Below, piece after piece: positions 16,577 through 25,237 of a DNA stretch of 64,000 nucleotides; the stretch's first letter is position 1, and each line of letters begins with the position of its first letter. Made by a program: the position numbers and the translations under genes. Source of the DNA: Bdellovibrionales bacterium (GTDB lineage Bacteria; Bdellovibrionota; Bdellovibrionia; Bdellovibrionales; UBA1609); contig JAHBUX010000001.1 of the NCBI GenBank assembly GCA_019637855.1, positions 705,337-769,336 of the forward strand, written 5' to 3'. The notes beneath the pieces are model-generated. The model had not been told where the DNA came from. It saw nothing but the letters and a program-made list of their open reading frames with translations, and ran no database searches.

Positions 16577-17703
16577 TGAAACTCACTCCCAAGGCCGCTA
16601 TGCTTGCGGCCATCGAGGAGGGGAAAAAGGGCTCGGGCTTTGTCTCGCCCAACCCGCTTGTCGGCTGCGTGATCTTGGATCGCGATTATAATTTTTTGGC
16701 TAAGGGCTATCATGCCAGGCTTGGCGAACTGCATGCCGAAACCCATGCTCTAAAATCCGTCACCGATACATCACGTCTTAAAGGTGCGCACATGTACGTG
16801 ACGCTGGAGCCGTGCGCACATGAAGGGCGCCAACCTTCTTGCGCAAAGACGTTGGCGACTCTTCCGTTGAAGTCCGTGACCTACGGTTTGCCTGATCCCA
16901 ATCCCAAAGTTTCAGGCCGGGGGGTTGAAATTCTTCGCGCGGCAGGCCTTGAGGTTGTGCGGTTCGCGGAATTGCAAAATGAGCTCGAAGAGTTGGCAGA
17001 GATTTTTTTGATGAACATGCGCGAAGGTCGACCGTTCGTCAGCGTAAAAGTGGCCTCTTCGCTGGATGGTCAAGTGGCGCTGGCTGATGGTAGCAGTCAG
17101 TGGATCACGAGTGAGGCCTCGCGCGGCCATGTGCAATCCTTGCGCGGATTTCACGATGCGGTGTTGACCGGCGCGGGCACTTTTCACGGCGACAATCCGC
17201 GCTTAAACTCGCGCGACTCGCGCTTCGCAGATAAGCGTTTGCCGGTAATCCTGCTTGATCCCGATGGGTCATGTGTCGCGGCTTTGCCAGGTTCGGCCTT
17301 GTTGCAAGTGCGACCGGCCGCCGATGTGTTCTTGGTTACCAAGCCGGGAGTGAAAGTCTTAAGCGGTGTCACGCATATCGAGCTTTCTATGCGAGACGGT
17401 GAGTTTGATTTGCGTGCGCTCGTGAGCCTTTTGCCGGCGTACGGCGTTCACTCGGTCTTCGTCGAAGCGGGTGCAACCACTGTCTCTGCCTTTCTACGTC
17501 AGCGTCTGTGCGATCGCCTCTACGTTTTTATGGCGCCGAAAATTCTCGGCAAAGGTCTCGGTTGGACTTCCGCACTGCAGATCCCCTCACTGGAACAAGC
17601 TGTACGTCTGGAAAATCTGCGCGTCGAACCTTTGGGCGAGGACTTTTTGTTCACGGGCCGCACGATCTTCTCTACGAGGACACTTCCAAAGTCCTTGGGT
17701 TAA
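16576..17703 (+). CDS. ribD: Bifunctional riboflavin biosynthesis deaminase/reductase
   Basis: RibD deaminates the pyrimidine from GTP cyclohydrolase II and then reduces its ribose side chain. The 375-residue protein has an N-terminal zinc deaminase with H-A-E-T-H-A (about 54-59) and P-C-A-H-E-G-R-Q-P-S-C-A-K (about 78-90), then a reductase domain starting at V-K-V-A-S-S-L-D-G-Q and containing I-T-S-E-A-S-R and L-T-G-A-G-T. Its ATG overlaps the hmgA stop (TGATG). Other rib genes are absent here, so the link to tyrosine degradation is positional only. A short hairpin (17746-17760) without a T-run follows. Confidence 0.95.
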   Translation: MKLTPKAAMLAAIEEGKKGSGFVSPNPLVGCVILDRDYNFLAKGYHARLGELHAETHALKSVTDTSRLKGAHMYVTLEPCAHEGRQPSCAKTLATLPLKSVTYGLPDPNPKVSGRGVEILRAAGLEVVRFAELQNELEELAEIFLMNMREGRPFVSVKVASSLDGQVALADGSSQWITSEASRGHVQSLRGFHDAVLTGAGTFHGDNPRLNSRDSRFADKRLPVILLDPDGSCVAALPGSALLQVRPAADVFLVTKPGVKVLSGVTHIELSMRDGEFDLRALVSLLPAYGVHSVFVEAGATTVSAFLRQRLCDRLYVFMAPKILGKGLGWTSALQIPSLEQAVRLENLRVEPLGEDFLFTGRTIFSTRTLPKSLG

Positions 17704-17771
17704 AAGTCTTGAGACGTTCTAAATTCGTCGAATGACTGAAAAATTCGGCGACTCTCGCCGATAAAACAAAT

Positions 17772-19613
17772 ATGAACCAGTTCAAAATACGCTTCTCGTT
17801 GAGATACAAACTCTTGCTGATGCTGATCACGTTGCCACTAATCAGTCTTGGTTTATATCTGATGATGGCCACCGACCTGTTTCAAGCCGACAAAGTTGCT
17901 TACGTTTACGATTCTAGCGCGACGGTGAGTCGCGGCCTGTCCACACAAATGCGCATGGAGACCGAAAACGCTTACGCGGCTATGCGCACCGTTGTTGAGA
18001 ATTTTGATTTTGCCTCCAATGATTTCAATGCTGTCGCCAAAGATCTCTTTGCGAAAAACAAACGCATGTACGCGGTACTGTTGTTCCGCCGCAATGACGG
18101 TGGCGAGTACATACGTGTGGGACAGTTGGCCAAAGAGGAATCGACGGCGCAGAATTTCACCGCCAATGTGGACTTGTTGACGCGCCTGCGGGATAGCGCC
18201 GTTAAGAATACGGTGTTCGTCGGAGAGAACATCGAAGCACCGGGGGCCATCAGCGCCAGCTTCCGATTAGGTAATAGAGAAGAGCTCAATCACATGGTGG
18301 TTATGGGGCTCTATCAAGCCAAGGACCTGCTCGATACGTTCTCGGCGCGTGGCATGTATTCGAGTTTCGTGGTCACGCGTTCGGGACAAATCGCCATCGG
18401 CGCGATGGATGTGGTCGGCACCGACTTAGACGTTTTGCGCACGGTTTTGAAGGCGAACAGTAAAGAAGGCACGGCCGAAACGCGTTTGTCTGATGGCCAA
18501 GCCTACTTGATTTCCTATTCCGATGTGGAGTTGGGCGACCTGACTGTGATTTCCAAGGTCGATAAGAAGAAGGCGCTTAAGGCGGTCGAAGTTCTGGTGA
18601 TTAAGTCTTTGCTCTTTTTCGCCGCTCTTTTGGCCTCGACATTGTTGATTAGCGTGTTTGCTTCCAATGCGATGACGTCGACTTTGCGCGAGCTGCTGGA
18701 TGCGACCTCCAAGATCGCTTCCGGTGACTTCAATGTGAAGATCAAAGCCCGTTCTAAAGATGAAGTGGGCGGTTTGGCTGAAAATTTCAACTGGATGGCA
18801 GGTGAGGTGTCGCGTCTGATGAATGCGACTGCGGAAAAGGCCCGCATGGAAAGCGAGCTTTCGACCGTTCGCACCGTGCAGGAGACGCTTTTCCCCCCGG
18901 CCAGCAGTCAGTTTGGTCCAATCCGTATCCGTGGCCATTTTGAGCCGGCCTCGGAGTGCGGTGGCGATTGGTGGAACTATTCGCGTAGTGGCAATAAGAT
19001 TTTCCTGTGGATTGGCGATGCCACTGGCCACGGCGCACCTGCGGCTCTTATCACGAGTGCTGCGCGCTCGGCTGCGGCAGTGATCGAGTCCCTGCCAGAC
19101 GTGACGCCCGGTAAAGCTTTGAGCATTCTCAATCGCGCCATTCATCAGACCTCTAAAGGTCAGATTATGATGACGTTCTTTATCGCTTGCATCGATCTGG
19201 ATGCGAACACTTTTAGCTATGCGAGCGCCAGCCACGACCCGCCCTACTTGTTGCGTAAAAATCCTGCGGCCGAAAAGCTGTCGAAAAAAGATTTGGTGCC
19301 ACTCAATGAAGTCAATGGACCGCGTTTAGGAGACCAGAAGGACTTCCAATATCCTGAGACCACCATTGCCTTTGAACCCGGCGACCTACTGTTCTTATAT
19401 ACCGACGGAATTCTCGATGTGGAAGATCCCAAGGGTAAAAAATGGGGGGAACGCGCGTTCTTGAAATGCCTGATCGACAGCGCCAACAACGGCGCTGACG
19501 TCGAAGTGAAGCTCGAAGCCATTCGCGCTCAGATCGAGACCTATCGCTCTGGCTCCAGCTTGATTGATGACGTCACTATGGTGATGTGCGAGTATGAGAA
19601 GAGGGCTGCTTGA
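17772..19613 (+). CDS. Membrane sensor PP2C phosphatase (extracytoplasmic sensor-HAMP-SpoIIE)
   Basis: A 613-residue RsbU/SpoIIE-type serine phosphatase, expected to dephosphorylate a STAS partner. Order: transmembrane helix about 13-33, periplasmic Cache-like sensor 35-270, second helix about 277-297, HAMP 298-350, short coiled coil, PP2C domain 365-610. Metal-site motifs are intact: E-C-G-G-D-W-W (395-401), G-D-A-T-G-H-G (415-421), Y-T-D-G-I-L-D (543-549) and D-D-V-T-M-V (599-604). It opens a six-gene set with a GHKL ATPase and a STAS protein, so the likely substrate lies two genes downstream. Its start sits after a 6-bp hairpin (17746-17760). Confidence 0.9.
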   Translation: MNQFKIRFSLRYKLLLMLITLPLISLGLYLMMATDLFQADKVAYVYDSSATVSRGLSTQMRMETENAYAAMRTVVENFDFASNDFNAVAKDLFAKNKRMYAVLLFRRNDGGEYIRVGQLAKEESTAQNFTANVDLLTRLRDSAVKNTVFVGENIEAPGAISASFRLGNREELNHMVVMGLYQAKDLLDTFSARGMYSSFVVTRSGQIAIGAMDVVGTDLDVLRTVLKANSKEGTAETRLSDGQAYLISYSDVELGDLTVISKVDKKKALKAVEVLVIKSLLFFAALLASTLLISVFASNAMTSTLRELLDATSKIASGDFNVKIKARSKDEVGGLAENFNWMAGEVSRLMNATAEKARMESELSTVRTVQETLFPPASSQFGPIRIRGHFEPASECGGDWWNYSRSGNKIFLWIGDATGHGAPAALITSAARSAAAVIESLPDVTPGKALSILNRAIHQTSKGQIMMTFFIACIDLDANTFSYASASHDPPYLLRKNPAAEKLSKKDLVPLNEVNGPRLGDQKDFQYPETTIAFEPGDLLFLYTDGILDVEDPKGKKWGERAFLKCLIDSANNGADVEVKLEAIRAQIETYRSGSSLIDDVTMVMCEYEKRAA

Positions 19614-20455
19614 CGTCTGCCCGCAAGCTAAACCCTTCACCATCTTGGACTCTCGATCTTAAGAACCCCAAAGGTTCAAAGGTCGATGCTCAGTGCATTG
19701 GCTTGGGTGATGGCTTGCAACCCGAACAGGTGATAGATCACGCCCTGACCTTGGGCCTACAGCATGTCTTGCAGGAAAAAGGTTTCGAGTTTGAAAAAGA
19801 AATGCGCTCGGCTAACGTCTTGATTCAATCGCCGGAGAGCTTCCGAAACTTTCCCATCGCGAGCATCCTGGCGCCGGAAGACTTAAGTCGAGTTTCTGAA
19901 GAGGCGCTCACCGAAGTTGATGAGCGCTTTCATTCCTCCGGAGAGAAACGCGGTATTCTCGAGGCCGTAACTAAATCCATGGAATCAAAAGGTCTTTCAC
20001 AAACTATGGTAGAAGATGTTCTGTCGGTGGCCGATGAGCTTTTTACCAATGCTGTCTTCAATGCTCCATTCGTGGATATGAAGACGCAGGTAAATCCGGG
20101 GGTCAACCGCCATGACACAGAAGTGCGTTTTGAAGGCGACAAGTACGGCCGCCTTTTTCTGGCGCACGATGAATCTCGTTTGGTCATTGGTGTAGAGGAT
20201 CCGTTCGGTAGCCTAAATCTGCGACGCTACATGAGTAAGATCAAGGACACTTATTTACGAGGTCCCGGCGCGACAATGAATTTCGGTCCTGGTGGAGCTG
20301 GGCTCGGCAGTTATATAATTTTTAATGCAGGATCGAGTTTGTACTTCGGAGTATGGCCAGGCAGCGCGACCATTCTCTGTTGTGTAATCCCGCTTGGGAT
20401 GAGTTACCGCAAGCGCGTACAACTACCAAAACATCTGCATTGGATACAGCGTTGA
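19610..20455 (+). CDS. GHKL ATPase, probable anti-sigma/serine-kinase-like switch protein
   Basis: A 281-residue cytoplasmic protein with a C-terminal GHKL (histidine-kinase-like) ATPase domain: N box A-D-E-L-F-T-N-A-V-F-N (141-151), G1-like V-E-D-P-F-G-S (195-201) and G2 G-P-G-G-A-G-L-G (226-233). No H-box or dimerisation domain is seen, as in RsbW/SpoIIAB kinases that phosphorylate STAS proteins. The roughly 110-residue N-terminal part is unfamiliar and makes it twice the size of RsbW. It starts with TTG overlapping the phosphatase stop (TTGA). Position between phosphatase and STAS genes supports partner switching; whether it has kinase activity or only binds the STAS protein is unknown. 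Confidence 0.75.
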   Translation: MTSARKLNPSPSWTLDLKNPKGSKVDAQCIGLGDGLQPEQVIDHALTLGLQHVLQEKGFEFEKEMRSANVLIQSPESFRNFPIASILAPEDLSRVSEEALTEVDERFHSSGEKRGILEAVTKSMESKGLSQTMVEDVLSVADELFTNAVFNAPFVDMKTQVNPGVNRHDTEVRFEGDKYGRLFLAHDESRLVIGVEDPFGSLNLRRYMSKIKDTYLRGPGATMNFGPGGAGLGSYIIFNAGSSLYFGVWPGSATILCCVIPLGMSYRKRVQLPKHLHWIQR

Positions 20456-20465
20456 GGAGGTCAGA

Positions 20466-20933
20466 ATGAGTTTTACAGTCAGCAAAAAGCAGGAAGGCAG
20501 CAATACCGTCCTGGAAGTGGCGGGCAATGTGGATGAGGACGCTAACTTCGCTCCTCCGGATTTGGCCGGAGCGAGTTCTGTGATTTTGGATTTGGAAAAG
20601 GTGACCGCCATCAACTCGGTGGGCATCCGTGAATGGATCAAATGGGTGAAGTCGTTTCCTGCAGCCGCGTTGGCCGTGCGCAAATGCCCGAAGATTATTG
20701 TTGATCAGATCAATATGGTTGCAGGCTTTTTGCCCGCAGGCACCAAAGTGATGAGCTTTTACGTTCCGTACTACGCCGACACTTCTGGCAACGAGAAGAT
20801 GGTGTTGTTTGAGAACGGTAAAGAGTTCAAGGATGGTAAGGTGACCGCACCGGCCGAAGTAAAAGACGATTCTGGCGAAGTGATGGAAATGGACGTCATC
20901 GAGGCTAAGTACTTTAAATTTTTGAATGGTTGA
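20466..20933 (+). CDS. STAS-domain protein (anti-anti-sigma-like)
   Basis: A 155-residue protein with a STAS-like fold in its first about 95 residues: V-I-L-D-L-E-K-V-T-A-I-N-S-V-G-I (39-54) matches the D-L-S-x-V-x-F-M-D-S-S-G-L segment of SpoIIAA. S51 therefore falls near the position phosphorylated in partner switching. The C-terminal 55 residues form an acidic extension not found in RsbV-type proteins. GAGGAGG precedes the ATG closely. The gene lies between the GHKL protein and the CheA-like kinase, and its end overlaps the latter's start by 8 bases. I expect it to be the shared substrate of the phosphatase and the GHKL protein. Confidence 0.75.
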   Translation: MSFTVSKKQEGSNTVLEVAGNVDEDANFAPPDLAGASSVILDLEKVTAINSVGIREWIKWVKSFPAAALAVRKCPKIIVDQINMVAGFLPAGTKVMSFYVPYYADTSGNEKMVLFENGKEFKDGKVTAPAEVKDDSGEVMEMDVIEAKYFKFLNG

Positions 20934-22821
20934 TTTCAGCGTTTTTGACTCTATTTTGGATGCGGCTTTCGTTGTCGATCAAGACGGCAAGATCGTCTAT
21001 TGCAACGACGCCGGCGCCACCTTCGTACAGTCGTCGATTCGGCGTTTGGTGGGCAAAGCGTTGCTCTCCGACCTGATCACGGTTACGGAAGCGGGAATTC
21101 TACCGTTCAATGACAGTTCGCAAGGGCGCACATCCCCCACGCCGTTCATTGAAACCGAGTTCAGTGTTCCCAAGGCCGCTAAATCCGGCAAAGCCCAATT
21201 GGCTGTGCGGCCGATCGAAGGTGGACACTGGGTTTTCTTCGTGCGTGATGTTTCACTCGAAGAAGCTTTGCATTCGAAATATCGTTCTGAGCTGGCGCAA
21301 AAAGAGGACTACGCCCGTAACCTCGAAAAGCTGGTCGAAGCCCGTACCGCCGAATTGAGGGATGTGAATCAAACTTTGAATGCGATTCTGGACTCACTAG
21401 GCCAGGGTTTTTTCACATTCAATGCGGCCGGTGACTGTGGCAATGTGTACACCAAAGCTTGCGAAGTGATTCTTGAGGGCGTGCCCAAAGAGCGCAAAGC
21501 GTGGGACGTGCTGGGTGTGCGGGGCGGTGATCAAGATCAGTTCCGCAAGTGGATGGAAACCATGTTCTCAGAGCTCTTGCCTTTTGAGGACTTGAAGGGC
21601 CTTGGGCCAAATATCTTTCCGCACTCTCAATCTAAGCATGTTGTTTTGGAATACTATCCGATCCGCCGCGAAGAGAACGCCATTCGCGACATCGTAGTTG
21701 TTGCCACAGATAAAACGGCCGAGCGTCAGGCGCAAATCGCTTTGGAGACCGAGCGCCAATTCGCCTCGATGGTCGTTAAGTACATGAAGAACAAAGAGCA
21801 GTTCTTGCAGTTCCTGGCTTCCGTGCGTCAGTCGATTGCGCAGTTGAAGGCCTTGACTCAAAAGTCGTTGGACGACAAAGCCATCAACGAATCATTTCGC
21901 ATCTTGCACACTCTCGAAGGTGAGGCCGGCACGTTCTCGTTGCGCGAGCTCCGTGCATCTTCACGTGTCAGCCAGCATGTGCTTGAACCTTATAAGGGTC
22001 AAAGTACGATGCCAGATCCCGCCAAGGCGGAGTATGTTCAATCACTGAACGCGATCGAAGTCGGTTTCGAAAACTTTTTGGTTGAGAACAAAGGGATCTT
22101 TAAAATTTCCGAAGGCGAGGCCGCCCGCGTGGTTGAAGTGCCTGCCGATTCGGTTGCTCAGTTTATGGCTGAGTTGCAGCGTACTTCGGGAGCAGCCCTT
22201 TTGCTCCGCCGTTACCAGGAGCTGTTCTTACGCGTGCCTCTGGAAGATCGCTTGAAGTACTTCGACGGGCTGATTCAGTCCGTGGCCGAGCGCTTGAACA
22301 AAAAGGTGAAGCCGCTGCAGATTGATAGCGCGGACCTGCGTATCTATCCAGAACCCTACCAGAAGTTTTTCTCGGCACTGGTACATGCCTTCCGCAACGC
22401 TGTTGACCATGGCTTGGAAGAACCGGAAGAGCGCGAGTGGGGCGGCAAAGATCCCGCCGGACAAATTCGCGTCCATGCACGTTTGAGTGAGGGTCGCTTG
22501 CAGATGACGGTGAGTGATGATGGCAAAGGTATTGATCCGGCAGTTATTCGTACCAAGTTGAAGGAAAAGTTCCCCGATCGTGATTTCAGCGCGCAGTCGG
22601 ATGCCGAGATCATCCAGAATGTGTGCATGCCCGGTTTTTCGTCGAGGGATGCCGTGGGTGAGTTTTCTGGACGTGGGGTGGGACTTGATGCCCTCCGCGA
22701 AGAAGTGTTGAAGCTGGGCGGTAGCCTCGTTCTAAAATCAGAAGTGGGGAAAGGTACGACCATTGAGATCGGTCTGCCCGAACTCGGTTTTGATTCCGCT
22801 ACTGTGTTGAGGAGTGCGTAG
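20926..22821 (+). CDS. CheA-like hybrid sensor kinase (two PAS, coiled coil, HPt, HATPase)
   Basis: A 631-residue cytoplasmic kinase. Order: PAS-like domain 1-108, coiled coil 110-150, second PAS-like domain 150-262, HPt domain about 285-395 with the phospho-acceptor H328 in L-H-T-L-E-G-E-A-G-T-F (as in CheA P1), then a CheA-type ATPase 440-620 with N box H-A-F-R-N-A-V-D-H-G-L-E (487-498), D-D-G-K-G-I (531-536) and S-G-R-G-V-G-L-D (581-588). It lacks the CheW-like P5 domain and any membrane segment. The CheY-like gene follows without a gap and is the obvious phosphate acceptor. What the PAS domains sense is unknown. Confidence 0.88.
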   Translation: MVDFSVFDSILDAAFVVDQDGKIVYCNDAGATFVQSSIRRLVGKALLSDLITVTEAGILPFNDSSQGRTSPTPFIETEFSVPKAAKSGKAQLAVRPIEGGHWVFFVRDVSLEEALHSKYRSELAQKEDYARNLEKLVEARTAELRDVNQTLNAILDSLGQGFFTFNAAGDCGNVYTKACEVILEGVPKERKAWDVLGVRGGDQDQFRKWMETMFSELLPFEDLKGLGPNIFPHSQSKHVVLEYYPIRREENAIRDIVVVATDKTAERQAQIALETERQFASMVVKYMKNKEQFLQFLASVRQSIAQLKALTQKSLDDKAINESFRILHTLEGEAGTFSLRELRASSRVSQHVLEPYKGQSTMPDPAKAEYVQSLNAIEVGFENFLVENKGIFKISEGEAARVVEVPADSVAQFMAELQRTSGAALLLRRYQELFLRVPLEDRLKYFDGLIQSVAERLNKKVKPLQIDSADLRIYPEPYQKFFSALVHAFRNAVDHGLEEPEEREWGGKDPAGQIRVHARLSEGRLQMTVSDDGKGIDPAVIRTKLKEKFPDRDFSAQSDAEIIQNVCMPGFSSRDAVGEFSGRGVGLDALREEVLKLGGSLVLKSEVGKGTTIEIGLPELGFDSATVLRSA

Positions 22822-23238
22822 ATGTTCGCCAAGGAAACGCATGTTTTGGTCGTCGATGATTCGTTGAACATTCGCCGTATCGTGGTGGATTCTTTACAAC
22901 GCTTAGGATTTCAGAAGGTCACGACTGCCGAAGACGCTGTGGAAGCGCTCGGCAAACTGAAGTTCTTCGCCAAAACTCCTCACGCCATCGGTTTGGTACT
23001 AAGCGATTTGAACATGCCCGGACCAAGCGGTTTGGATTTCCTCAAACAAGTGCGTTCCGAAAAAGACTTTATCACATTGCCTTTCGTCCTGGTCACCACG
23101 GAGTCTGAAAAAGGCGCTGTGATTGAAGCTGCCGCCGCCGGCGTGAGTGGTTACGTGGTGAAACCGTTCAACCTTGAAACACTGACCAAGAAAATCAAAG
23201 ATGCTTGGCGTAAACATAACCCGGATGCCGCGGGCTAG
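22822..23238 (+). CDS. CheY-like stand-alone response regulator
   Basis: A 138-residue receiver domain with no output domain. The acid pocket D12/D13, phospho-acceptor D62 (S-D-L-N-M-P-G), T92/T93 and K114 (V-K-P-F) are all present, so it should be phosphorylatable. The start directly follows the stop of the CheA-like kinase (TAG then ATG), so the pair is translated together and is probably a cognate kinase/regulator pair. As in CheY, it must act through protein contacts: a flagellar or motility target, or the other cassette proteins, are possible. Confidence 0.9.
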   Translation: MFAKETHVLVVDDSLNIRRIVVDSLQRLGFQKVTTAEDAVEALGKLKFFAKTPHAIGLVLSDLNMPGPSGLDFLKQVRSEKDFITLPFVLVTTESEKGAVIEAAAAGVSGYVVKPFNLETLTKKIKDAWRKHNPDAAG

Positions 23239-23305
23239 CTCGTTTTGAGTTCAACTGGCCGATAGTCGGTCGTGTTCTTTCCCTATTATTCCGATAAGTT
23301 AATCG

Positions 23306-25237
23306 ATGAGAAACGTCATAAAGGTCCTTATCGTCGACGATGACAAATCCAGCGCTACGCTGTTGAGTGAAGTCGTTAAACGATTGGGGTTTAAACCTAT
23401 TATTGCGATGAAAGCCACCGACGGTTTGAACGTGGCTAAATTGCAAACTGTGCACGCGGCGATTATTGACGTGTTGTTGCCGAAAATCGGTGGCGTGGAC
23501 TTGGCGCTGGAATTCCGCAAAACCAAGTTCGCCGAAAATCCCATCATCTTTGTCAGCGGTGTATTCAAAGACAAAAACTTCGCCACGGAATCTATCAGGA
23601 AGACGGGTGCGCTCGAATTCCTATTCAAACCGTTCAATGCGGAAGAACTGCAGACCGCTTTAAGTAATGCTCTGGCCAGCCAAATGGTGACCGAGAAAAT
23701 GACGGCCCAGTCGTTGCTCGTGCGTCGTTTGGATTCAACACGCGACAAAGCCAAAGCCATTGAGCATTTGGAGCAGGTGCGAGGCCTGGAATTCCCTTTC
23801 GTACTCAGCATTTTGTTGGATGCCGGCCTTTCCGGTCACCTGAACATCGTAAACGATGCGGGCGAGATCTTCGGCGTGACTTTCTCTAAAGGTACAATCG
23901 CCGAAGTGGACAGCACTGAATCTCAGGTGACAGGCGTTCTCGCTCTTATCAAGAACGGCTTTATGACCCAGGAGGACTTTGATGCGTTCCAAACGGAAGC
24001 GTCTAAAAAGCTCCCGCTGGATCGTCTGGTGCAAGAGGGTTTGGTCAGTCCACACGCGGTCGCAGTCGCCAAGCATGAGCAGATCTTGCACGATTTCAAA
24101 TCGATTTGCGCTTCACAAACTATGCAGGTGAATTTTGTTCCGCAGGAAGATTCCGAAACGCCGCCCAAGCACGCCGTGAAAATGAAAGAGCTTTTGCGCA
24201 TCATGGCTTCGGCTATGGATGAATTTTTCCCAGCCTCTTATTTGGCCGAGTTTTATTCCGTAGTGAAGGCGTCCCCCATGCACTTGGCGCGCACCCCGGA
24301 TCAAGTCGCTCCGATTTGGGAGTCGAAACTGTTTTCTCCGCTCACGGCGTTGCGCCAGGCGGTTGAAGAGGGTGGAACTCTAGAGACTGTGCTTGCGGCT
24401 CATCCGAAGATGATCGCGCAGGTCTATCAGTGTTTGCACTATCTTGTGCTCAGTCGCAATGTGGTGTTCGATGATGTTCAGCGCACGAAGAGTCTCAACA
24501 CCATGTTGGAACGCTATCAGCAGCTGTTAGATCAGATCAGTGGTAAAACACCCGACAAGGTGTTCGAATATTTCGGTGGCGGCGAACGCCCTGCGCCCTC
24601 CGCTGTTTTGCGGATGTGGGATCAATATCAGAAGTCCAACAGCCCGGATCAGTTGCCCAAAGACGCCACGCAAGAGCTACGCGATCTTTGCCAACGTTGC
24701 TACGATATTTTCGAAGGTGCTAAGGATGTGATGGCTGATGAGCAGAAGCGTGCGGCACTTTTCGAATCGCTCAAGGTCGAAGGTCATGCACGTCATAAAA
24801 AATCCAATGAGATGGCCGCTCAAGCCCTTGAGCTGCTGCGCAAAGGACAGTTCGAAAAAGCGATAGCCATCTGTAAAGAAGCGATGGCTGTGCAATCGAC
24901 GTCTTTGACATTCTTGATTCAAACATGGGCCCAGGTGAAAGGTGGCGTGGTCACGCAAAAGCCTCAGCTGCTCGAGTTGGTGAAGAAGCTTGACGGTATG
25001 GCGCCAGACGATCGCAAATCGACTTACTGGTATATGACCATGGGACTCTTGAAGAAGGCCTTGTTGGATGTATCCGCCATTTCCATGTTTGAAAAGGTGA
25101 TCGAAATGGATTCAACCTTTATGGAAGCGCGCCGCGAGTTGAACTCCATCAGCCAGACCAACACACGCAAGGTCGATATTCTAAACGGGGATATCTCGGC
25201 CGTGGTCAGTCAGCTCTTTCGTACCAAAGCCAAGTGA
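23306..25237 (+). CDS. Receiver-PATAN-helical repeat effector protein
   Basis: A 643-residue protein. Residues 1-125 are a receiver with D11-D13, phospho-site D55 (I-I-D-V-L-L-P) and F-K-P-F. About 148-290 resemble a DUF4388/PATAN module (S-G-H-L-N-I, V-T-F-S-K-G-T-I-A-E-V-D), a protein-interaction domain common in response regulators of gliding and predatory bacteria. The remainder is helical, with TPR-like repeats near 500-640 (A-L-E-L-L-R-K-G-Q-F-E-K-A-I-A-I-C). No DNA-binding domain is seen, so the output is probably protein contact. It lies 67 bases after the CheY-like gene; its last 57 bases overlap the convergent trmJ gene. Confidence 0.8.
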   Translation: MRNVIKVLIVDDDKSSATLLSEVVKRLGFKPIIAMKATDGLNVAKLQTVHAAIIDVLLPKIGGVDLALEFRKTKFAENPIIFVSGVFKDKNFATESIRKTGALEFLFKPFNAEELQTALSNALASQMVTEKMTAQSLLVRRLDSTRDKAKAIEHLEQVRGLEFPFVLSILLDAGLSGHLNIVNDAGEIFGVTFSKGTIAEVDSTESQVTGVLALIKNGFMTQEDFDAFQTEASKKLPLDRLVQEGLVSPHAVAVAKHEQILHDFKSICASQTMQVNFVPQEDSETPPKHAVKMKELLRIMASAMDEFFPASYLAEFYSVVKASPMHLARTPDQVAPIWESKLFSPLTALRQAVEEGGTLETVLAAHPKMIAQVYQCLHYLVLSRNVVFDDVQRTKSLNTMLERYQQLLDQISGKTPDKVFEYFGGGERPAPSAVLRMWDQYQKSNSPDQLPKDATQELRDLCQRCYDIFEGAKDVMADEQKRAALFESLKVEGHARHKKSNEMAAQALELLRKGQFEKAIAICKEAMAVQSTSLTFLIQTWAQVKGGVVTQKPQLLELVKKLDGMAPDDRKSTYWYMTMGLLKKALLDVSAISMFEKVIEMDSTFMEARRELNSISQTNTRKVDILNGDISAVVSQLFRTKAK

